Origin: Sipunculus nudus
Lineage: Eukaryota; Annelida; Sipuncula; Golfingiida; Sipunculidae
NCBI GenBank assembly: GCA_026874595.1
Contig: CM049306.1
Span: forward strand, 80,812,142-80,876,141
DNA: 64,000 nt
Direction: 5' to 3'
Shown here: positions 28,470-39,000 of the stretch, piece by piece
Position numbering within the stretch: position 1 is the stretch's first letter
Layout of the letters: every line of letters begins with the position of its first letter
Translations under genes and position numbers: made by a program
Notes under the pieces: generated by a model
Told to the model about the DNA's origin: nothing
Seen by the model: the letters and a program-made list of their open reading frames with translations, nothing else
Databases searched by the model: none

Positions 28470-30661
28470 AATTATAAATATTTACTTATTTTTAAAAACA
28501 GGAAAAAAGTACATGCATTTAGATAATGAAGTATTCTTAAAACAGGAAAAAATATAGTAATATTTCAAAGTAGGTGGCAGCACTGAAAGGGGCAGCGATT
28601 AGTACCATATAGTGGGTACCTCTATGAAGTTTGCAGTTTGGCCCAGTCCCATTAGTGCTCACACTATAGAGGTTTATCTGTATCTAATTCCTTTTTAAAC
28701 GAGTGCTTAATACAATTTCAGGAGTGACAGTGATGCTGACAGAACCAGATGAGAGCGACACTCAAACCTCAGTCGCTGATTCAGACCCGATCGACCCATC
28801 TGCTGGAAGCAAAAACGCCGTGAAGACGAAAAAACAGAACGAACTAAATGTCACTTGGGACGAACCCAAATCAGAAGCGGTGGATACCGTGTGTAAGTCG
28901 ATATGAAAATATAGTAAAGAGGTATTATATGACATCGCTGCCCTGCAAGTGTTAATAAATATGAAAATATATTAATTTAAATATGTATTATAAATATATA
29001 TTTTAGTGATCGGTACTTGGCTTTCTTACCAATCATACAAGCAGACAAAAAACTTTTTTTTGTTTAAATTTGTTACATATTTAAGTCTCATGAAACCTAA
29101 AGGATATATAGTAAGAATGCATAATATCGTCAAATTTATATTGAAAACTATTAACGATTCTGCCTTCTTAGTCTGTCAGATATAAACATTTCTTCCAAAT
29201 CGTGTTTCATTTGATATTCTTTTCCAAATCACAACATGCAATGTTTACAGGTTCCTCCCTTTCAGAATATTTTCCCTCACTTCTTTTATATTGTGCGAAT
29301 ATTGGAATTTTTATTTTAACAGATATCAGCATGAGCTCGGCTTCCGATGGCAAAGGAGACATATTTCCACAGCGAAGGGTGGGGTACAACAACTCTGGAT
29401 TCGTCGACGTGAACAGTAACGGACTGTCAGTATCAGGAGAAGAGGCAAAGGTCTCTGACGTCCGCGATAAAACACTTCGAAGCCGAAGATCTGTAGAATA
29501 CGAACTTGTGCGAACGAAAAGAGACGCGGACCCTCAGTTTTACATGGAACCGGGAAGGTGGGCACAGACGTAATTTTGCAATAAAAGTATATATTTTACT
29601 GAACACGCAAAGAAAAGCAGAGAAGGTTACATTTATTATGTATCGATGAAACCTTTTTAAAGATATTATGTATATATAACTCTAGGCTGGCTGTTCATAT
29701 TAAATGAATGACCATCATGAACATTATTGAAGTTTCCGCAGATTGTGCGACCAGTAAATGTAATTTTATGTATAACCCCCCCCCCCCCCCCCCCCGTAAG
29801 ACAGGGACGAGAAGTTTGTTTCTTTATAAATATTTGGGTAACCACTTTTTGTTGGTAGACCTACTTAGATCCTCAAAGTGCAACACTATCAATTTGAAAA
29901 AAAAGTTTCTTTTTCTTTTCTCCTCCTTCTGCCAACTTCTGTTTTCGCCATATCTCCTTTATGGTTTATTTTTAAAAGATGACATTTGGGTACATTTTTG
30001 TACCTGATGGTTTTCCAGTGATTACAAACATCTATATATTATTATTATTACACTCATATTTATTTATATTTTCAGGACCATTTACACTGCCGTTAAGGTG
30101 TGCACCAAGGCACACAAATGTGGGTTCATGAACAACAAAGAAATTGTCATCATAAGTAAGTGGTATCTTAAAACTGCTCATTTCCATTATCATTTGAACG
30201 TAGTTACCTTAGGGTAAAAGCTAATACGGATGCATATACTAACACTTTTCTACCACCTTTGGCCAATACTTTTTATCATCTGGTAGACAGAAGATGTAGT
30301 GATATCCGAGACCCAGATATATAAGCAGCGGAAAAGACCTTAAACTGAGCCCAGTTTATGCTTTTTCGGACATTCTTGTAAGAAAAAAAGTTTCTTGTAA
30401 GAAAAAAACTTTCATTTGTATTATCTGTAATGATCTTTGAAGAAATTCACATGTATCTGGTAACGTTTTACTCTACCATTGAACATGATCATATTATGTT
30501 TTTTCAGGAGACAAGGACAAGATGGGGACAGCTCATGCAGGACAAACCTTGACTATCGAGTTGCCTTTGGACGGACCGAATAAAAGAGTTGTCAGGTTCT
30601 CCTTACAGGGTAAGTAAATTCTCTTTCTTTTGTCTGTTAGATTTACATAAGTATGTGTTAG

Positions 30662-30694
<33 letters not shown>

Positions 30695-32998
30695 ACCAAA
30701 CCTAATAACAACAGATCACGTAATCGTGATCAGCCCAAATTTTGTGACAGAGATAACAAAAATCAGATTCTGTAATACCAGGCAGCGTAAAATGTCTAGG
30801 GGAATGAATAAAGAAGTCAGTGTTTTTTGTTAACAAATAATTATAATTTATTCTTAGAACAATCCTTACATTACAATACACTAAATCAATACAATTACAC
30901 AGCAAAACAATAAAAATGTACAGTACAAGAGTGTCCGGATCCTAGGCCTTGATTTCGGGATACCACCACTGTTACCGCTCCACAAGAGTCCTTTAACACC
31001 AATAATCCACGTAAATAGTAGTAATCTAAAGGCAAACTGGAGACAGTCCGTATTAAATCTGTATAAAATCCGTTAAATATCTAGACCACTGCAATTGACG
31101 GTAAGATCCCAAAATTGACGAGAAAGTAACACTCTAAGTGCTCGCTGGTATTTTCCTTTCTGCCAGTTCTAAACACAGCTCCTAATTTATAGCTTCTTAC
31201 CCAAAAATTCTAGAAATGGAAATTTCCCAAAGAACAATACACACGCACATGAACAGACCCAAAACATCTAGAACAAAAGAACGCCGTTTCTATACGCTTC
31301 AGACCCCACACGCGAGCCAGCACCCAACAAGCGAGGTTCCCATAGCAACGAACTATGCCTGCACTACATGAATCAGAATGTCAACATACACATGTAACAC
31401 TCCTGCGTACTACAAAATAGACACATGCAACAATATATATATGTCAAAACCTGTCTGTGTAATAAGACTACCCGTCTATATAGACAACCTGTGAGTTTAC
31501 CAAAATCAGTCACAATCTTTATAACTGAAGTAATAATTATAATTTATTCTTAGAACAATCCTTACATTACAATACACTAAATCAATACAATTACACAGCA
31601 AAACAATAAAAATGTACAGTACAAGAGTGTCCGGATCCTAGGCCTTGATTTCGGGATACCACCACTGTTACCGCTCCACAAGAGTCCTTTAACACCAATA
31701 ATCCACGTAAATAGTAGTAATCCAAAGGCAAACTGGAGACAGTCCGTATTAAATCTGTATAAAATCCGTTAAATATCTAGACCACTGCAATTGACGGTAA
31801 GATCCCAAAATTGACGAGAAAGTAACACTCTAAGTGCTCGCTGGTATTTTCCTTTCTGCCAGTTCTAAACACAGCTCCTAATTTATAGCTTCTCACCCGA
31901 AAATTCTAGAAATGGAAATTTCCCAAAGAACAATACACACGCACATGAACAGACCCAAAACATCTAGAACAAAAGAACGCCGTTTCTATACGCTTCAGAC
32001 CCCACACGCGAGCCAGCACCCAACAAGCGAGGTTCCCATAGCAACGAACTATGCCTGCACTACATGAATCAGAATGTCAACATACACATGTAACACTCCT
32101 GCGCACTACAAAATAGACACATGCAACAATATATATATGTCAAAACCTGTCTGTGTAATAAGACTACCCGTCTATATAGACAACCTGTGAGTTTACCAAA
32201 ATCAGTCACAATCTTTATAACTGAAGTAATAATTATAATTTATTCTTAGAACAATCCTTACATTACAATACACTAAATCAATACAATTACACAGCAAAAC
32301 AATAAAAATGTACAGTACAAGAGTGTCCGGATCCTAGGCCTTGATTTCGGGATACCACCACTGTTACCGCTCCACAAGAGTCCTTTAACACCAATAATCC
32401 ACGTAAATAGTAGTAATCCAAAGGCAAACTGGAGATAGTCCGTATTAAATCTGTATAAAATCCGTTAAATATCTAGACCACTGCAATTGACGGTAAGATC
32501 CCAAAATTGACGAGAAAGTAACACTCTAAGTGCTCGCTGGTATTTTCCTTTCTGCCAGTTCTAAACACAGCTCCTAATTTATAGCTTCTCACCCGAAAAT
32601 TCTAGAAATGGAAATTTCCCAAAGAACAATACACACGCACATGAACAGACCCGAAACATCTAGAACAAAAGAACGCCGTTTCTATACGCTTCAGACCCCA
32701 CACGCGAGCCAGCACCCAACAAGCGAGGTTCCCATAGCAACGAACTATGCCTGCACTACATGAATCAGAATGTCAACATACACATGTAACACTCCTGCGC
32801 ACTACAAAATAGACACATGCAACAATATATATATATGTCAAAACCTGTCTGTGTAATAAGACTACCCATCTATATAGACAACCTGTGAGTTTACCAAAAT
32901 CAGTCACAATCTTTATAACTGACCAATCTAAAAAGACCACCTTTGCATTAAGATCATTTTGGTCAGTCTCCCAGGGGGTCTTAATTTTACAGGTTTGA

Positions 32999-33055
<57 letters not shown>

Positions 33056-36000
33056 AATACCTGGTGATAGCTCAAGAGAAGAATACCTCAGTGGTGTTCG
33101 GAGAGTTGACGACTACGGATCTCCAACAGAAGTATACCTCCCAGGCCTCCAACACATTCAAGTCTTTCATCAGTGACCCTTCTTCAACAGATGATCAAAC
33201 AGACAGGGGTCTCCATGGCAGGTAACTAGAACAAGCCCTTCTTTCCGCATAATCAAATAAGTGATTAAATGAAACATTGGAGGAAGGGAACATTTTGAGA
33301 TACTGGACAGGTTATTAGAGCCCAGCCGGATTAGCGTTACTCGTCCACATTTTCGTTTCCGGATGATAACTCAAATTTGGATTGGTTGATTGTTTTCAAA
33401 CTGTCACCTGGTCACAGGACCCACTTCTTTACAAATATTGTGGATACATTTTGAGCCAAACGTTTCATCCAAAACCTTCCAAACTTTCATCGTCCACTTA
33501 TGGCTAACCTGCAAAGAGGGAAAGAAAACTTTCCTCTTTTTTTTGGTTCAAAGGTAAAGGTCACTGGTTCCACTACTTATATGGCTCACTTTTCAATAGG
33601 GAGAAGAAGTTTTAATTTTAGGGTCAATGGGTAGTCAAGGACATATGACCCACTAATTTAAAAACATTGTAGATGCATTTAAAGCTAAACGTTTAATCCC
33701 AAACTTTCCATCTTCCAAATATGGCTCATCTGATGAAGGGTAAGTCTTTTGATTTTGGGTTCACAAGGTCAAAGATCAAGATCACACGGACCTCTTCTTT
33801 AAATAAGATTGTGGTTGGCACTTTAAGCCAGACCTTTCATCTTTTACATATGGCCTGAGTGCCAATAGGGTCATTCCATGCCAACTCAACCAGGGCTCCC
33901 CGCATCACCATCTCAGATTTCTTTCATTTTTTTTATTTTAATACTGTGATATGTATGATGAACTTCTGTAATGTCTGTTTTGTAATTTTGTGAAAACTCT
34001 AATGTTTTTGGTCCCTAAAGGGAAGAGGGTTATAACGGCCGAGCGTCATATGTTTTTTTCCCCTGATTTGAGGAGCTCATAACTTCATTAATAATGATGC
34101 TAGAACTCTGTATTTTGACAGAAACACAGTCTAGTAGTTGTAGATTAGATATAATAAGTTAAAAATCCTGGCAGAAATGGAGGATTAAGATTTAATGACC
34201 CTGTTAAAACGCAAAAAAAATCAAAACGCAACATGTTTTCTAATATTCAAAGGCCTGTACAGCCAAATGTTTTCATGGTATGATCTTCAAACTTGCTCAA
34301 TGCAGTATATGGGATATATACATATTAAAAGTGAAATGAATTGACAGATTCACTGAATACTTCTTTCACAGGAAAGGCCAAGATGTCAAAGAAAATTTTA
34401 ATGGACCAATGTTTGGAGCCATGAAATCAAATGTGGGACACCTTGTACAGACTTGAAAATTTAATGTCTTTTAGAACTTCCCCTAAACTGCAAGTGTACA
34501 AAATTTCAGCAATGCAAAATGTGTCTTTTAAGAGTTATCATTTTTTGAAAAAGTACTGTTTTTCACTGTCACGGATGGACAAATAATAACTTCTTGGCAG
34601 TTATTCAAGGTGTTCACACATTCCAGTATTTCTCTTTTGTACTTGTGAACACAGTAAAAACATGTATCAAAGTAGATATGAATCCAATTCAGTCAGTCAT
34701 TAAATCCAAACAAATATCAGGGTACAAAAAATATAAATTTTTGCAAGGACGTTTCGAGGACAATCTAGTTTCTCTCTCATTTTATCAAGTACCTTGGGAA
34801 GTGAATGCTCATTTATAATTCCAGAATGATAATCCAATTCCAGTTCTGCTGGCTGAATGTTACAATTGACAAGACAGCTGTGCAGCTGAGCTGCCATATA
34901 TACCACACAGTTATTTGCATGCAATAAGCAACAGACTTTAAGCTTTAACAATCTGAGACAGGCATCTAACCAGATTCTGCCTTGTTGAGTATGGTCAGTT
35001 ATGGGATAAGCTTTATAATGTACTGTGTACAGTCTAAACACTTGCTTATTAATGATAACTCTTAAAAGACACATTTTGCATTGCTGAAATTTTGTACACT
35101 TGCAGATTAGGGGAAGTTCTAAAATACACAAAATTTTCAAGTCTGTACAAGGTGTCCCACATTGGACTTCATGGCTCCAAACATTGGTCCGTTGAAATTT
35201 TCTTCATAATCTTTGCTTTTCCTGTGAAAGAAGTGTTCAGTGAATCTTTCAATTCATTTCACTTTTATCATGTATATATCCCATATACTGTATTGAGCAA
35301 GTTTGAAGATCATACCATAAAAAACATTTGGCTGTACAGGCCTTTAAATATTAGAAAACATGTTGCGTTTTGATTTTTTTTTTTTTTGCATTTTAACAGG
35401 GCCATTTAATCTGAATCCTGCCAGGTTTTAACTTATTATATCTAATCTACAACTACTAGACTGTGTTTCTGTCAAATTACAGGGTTCTAGCATCATTATT
35501 AATGAAGTTATTAGCTCCTCAAAGCAGGAGAAAATAACATATGATGCCCGGCCGTTATAACCCTCTTCCCTTTTAGGGACCAAAAACATGAGAGTTTTCA
35601 CAAAATTACAAAACAAACATTACAGAGGTTCATCATACATATCACAGTATAAAAATAAAAAAAATGAAGGAAATCTGAGATGGTGATGCGGGGGACCCTC
35701 AAGAAATTGGTTGATTTGGCATGGAATTACCACATAACGAAGCCGAAGAACCCTAAACATTACAAAATCACAAGGACAAGGTCACAAGAACATACTAATG
35801 GTTTACATGCTGACTAGGCTTACCGTTTAATACATCCGTGTTAATTATGCCCCTTTTGCTAGGGATGCTCTGCTTTTCAGTGCCTTAATATTCATACATT
35901 TCTGTCAGTGATTCAAATGTTAAAATCTATTACTTAAATATTTTCAACAGTCAGTTTCGTGTGCCTCTTGTAACCAGATACTTTTTTTTAGTTTTCAAAG

Positions 36001-39000
36001 CATCACTTTGCCCGCGCTCGAAAGCTATTGGTCTTTTGCGGGACCCTTCTTGACCTGTCAGTGTTTTTGCTATTTAAAAACAGTGCTTACAGTTGTGCGT
36101 GTTTTTTCCCAACTGTTATCCAGACAAAGAAATATTTTTGATGTGTAATATTGCTTATAAAATCAATGGAAGATAAACATATTTCTTTTTTTTTGTTGGT
36201 GTGTCGTCAGTATATCTTCAATACAGATGAAAGAAACCTGCAAGAGGCAGTAATCTGAGAGTGCGTGTGTTATTTACAAATCTAATAATTCTTAAAATCG
36301 TTCCTGCCTTTATATGAAGGTAGCTGCTGATCGGATGTTTCATAAAATGCTTACATTCTAAGTAAGATTTTCAACTTTACAGGATTTTCACCTTTGAGGA
36401 CGTGAATATATTCATAACCACGCTACCCTACCAGAGCCTGACCGGGCCTTTAACTGTCATGTACCCGTACAACGCAGGTGTTTACCATGAAAAACGTTTG
36501 AAAGAAATGGAGCCGAGACTACTGGTCTGGGACACAGGTGAGCACATGTAATGCTTCTGGCACTGTCATTGAAATTACTTATAGCTTACTTTATATTTAT
36601 ATCATGTCAAATATTAGAGTTTGTATCAGTTTTATGGCACTTGATCTACTTCTCATACACCACAGAACATACGAGATGGGTGGACGCCGGAAGTACATGC
36701 CCTCCCAGTCAGAGGAGACAAGAATACGATGCATCCACTCAGATGGGCACGGTCAATGTAAGTCACGTTATACCGTTTTTTATGGTTGCTTGTCATTGCT
36801 TCAACCTTTGGTCAAGATTCTTCCGATTAGATTCACGGCTATAGTGCTCAGTATGTACTGCTGCTTGTATAAAAAGATAATATCAGAATCAATGAATGTG
36901 ATTTTAAATAAAGCACGTGCACGTATTTGATGTTTTAAGTAATTTAAACTTCGTGTACACAGTAACAAACAAATATAATATGAAAGAATCATTTATACAA
37001 TAAGTCCATTTATATTTCCCGTTTGTACATTTTATAAAGGTATGTGGAAGGAAGGCCTATGAAGCCCCAACCCGAACAAAAAGGGGGACGACGGGACAGA
37101 CATTATCAGGGCCTCAACAGCTGTCATTAGCCGGGGTAAACACGAGTTTCACAAACACTCCACCAAGGTTGGCGCCGGGACCAACAAAGTTCAACATGTT
37201 TGAGGACACAGGACTCTTTGTGATAAAGTTCACAGCCGAGGACGATGAAAATGATGACGTGTTCTTCACCCTCGTCTCACAGCGACCTTTAACTGTGGGA
37301 GGTAATGTATCTGTAAGTGCAGACGGCAGACTAACGTACAGGCCTTGTGTTCACTGCTACGGTGTCGAAAATATATTCATAAGACTCGTGGAAAAACGGA
37401 CTGATGGGGAGACGGCCCTCAGCACTGTTGTTCAAATAGATATTGAGGTATATCCGGTCAACGATGTTCCTACCATATTCATCTTCTCAGACAAAGGTCG
37501 TGTCAACATTAGTGAAAACATTGTAGAAGTAGCCATTGAGCAGAACGGTATAGCTGACGAGACGTCTGAAGGTCTGACATTTGTTGTGGGTGCGACTGAT
37601 GTTGATGGAAATGACAGAGTGGCACTGGCTCTGGAGTCTCAAGCTAACGAAACCCTGTACATGTCCAGCGAATCCTACCTGCTGGCGTACAATCGGAGCC
37701 ACTGCTTGAAGTCTCCAACCGAGGCAATGAGGAAATACATCACGGAGACCATGGTTGATCTAACGCCAGCATTTCCGGTGCCCTGTGATTTGCTGGACGA
37801 AGTAACGTCAACGCAGTTAAGCTTGTCAACCCGAGTAATTAAATACACACCAGAGCCAGGTTACAGTGGATTAGATGAAATTAAGGTAAGTCTCAAGTTA
37901 CTAATACTCTCGTTTACGATATACTATCTGCTCTGAATGAAAAATAAAGAAATGTATAGTTTTGTAATCACGGAACAAGACCTCAGGTCTTCTCGAAAAC
38001 CGTTTATATTCAAAAATATATATACAGGAAATATCACGGTTAAGGATGTACTTATGATCGATAAGCGTTTTTGCAAGTCACTATATTTAAGGAATGTAAC
38101 TCCGTCCTTATCATATGATAATATTTTATATAATTTTGTATGATGAAATTGACCTTGTTTGAATATTTTTTTTATGTAATTTTCCAGCTTATAGCTGAGG
38201 ACAATAACGGTGGCCGTTCTGAGGTTACTGCCATTAAGGTGTACGTCCTTGCTGGAAAATGTCTAAATAACGGGACCTGTCGGGGACCAACCAGCGACCC
38301 GGACTGCTCAGGCACTGACAGGATTAACGGTAAGCTTGACTCCAACAGATACGCCAACCCTCGGTGGCATTTCAAATTATTATGTATACAGAGAAAGAAA
38401 TTCATCAACCCCAACCGGCGGGGTGTACTATATCTTCAGTTGTTCAGAAATGGAAACAATATTTTAAATATTGAAATAGTAAGTGTCACTCGAAGCTTGA
38501 AACCATCACTAAGCTGCTCTGTCATAAAGAGTTACATTAATCAAACTAATTCGAATTGCTCAAAATAACATATGACTCCTGTCTTTGTTCAAAGTCCATA
38601 ACATATACGCCGGTGTGTCTGGATTTCGAGGCCGTTATAGAATATCTTTATCCGATACATTAGCTAAACTATAATATGCACTACCATTCAATTTACAGGC
38701 TTTTCGGGGTACCAGTGTATGTGTGCCGCAGGATTTACGGGGACGTACTGCCAGGTTGACTTCGACGAGTGTTCATCCTCACCCTGCCCTGACAACTACA
38801 CCTGTATCGACCAGGTGGGCTCCTACATCTGTCACTGTGAGCTGGGCTGGCCCTGCAGCTACAAACCTCCAGTATCATCCCAGAAACTGTGGGAGATAAT
38901 CGGTGTGGCAGTGCCGTCCGGCGTCATACTCATCGGTCTCATAGTCGTTATATTCATCAGATATCGCCGCCCTGCCAAGTCTGCTTCGTAAGTCCAGAAC

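Noticed and set aside
36538-36930. 130-codon open frame with Met start
   Set aside because: It is in a different frame from exon 53 and covers intron DNA; exon 53 is supported by phase and by motifs.
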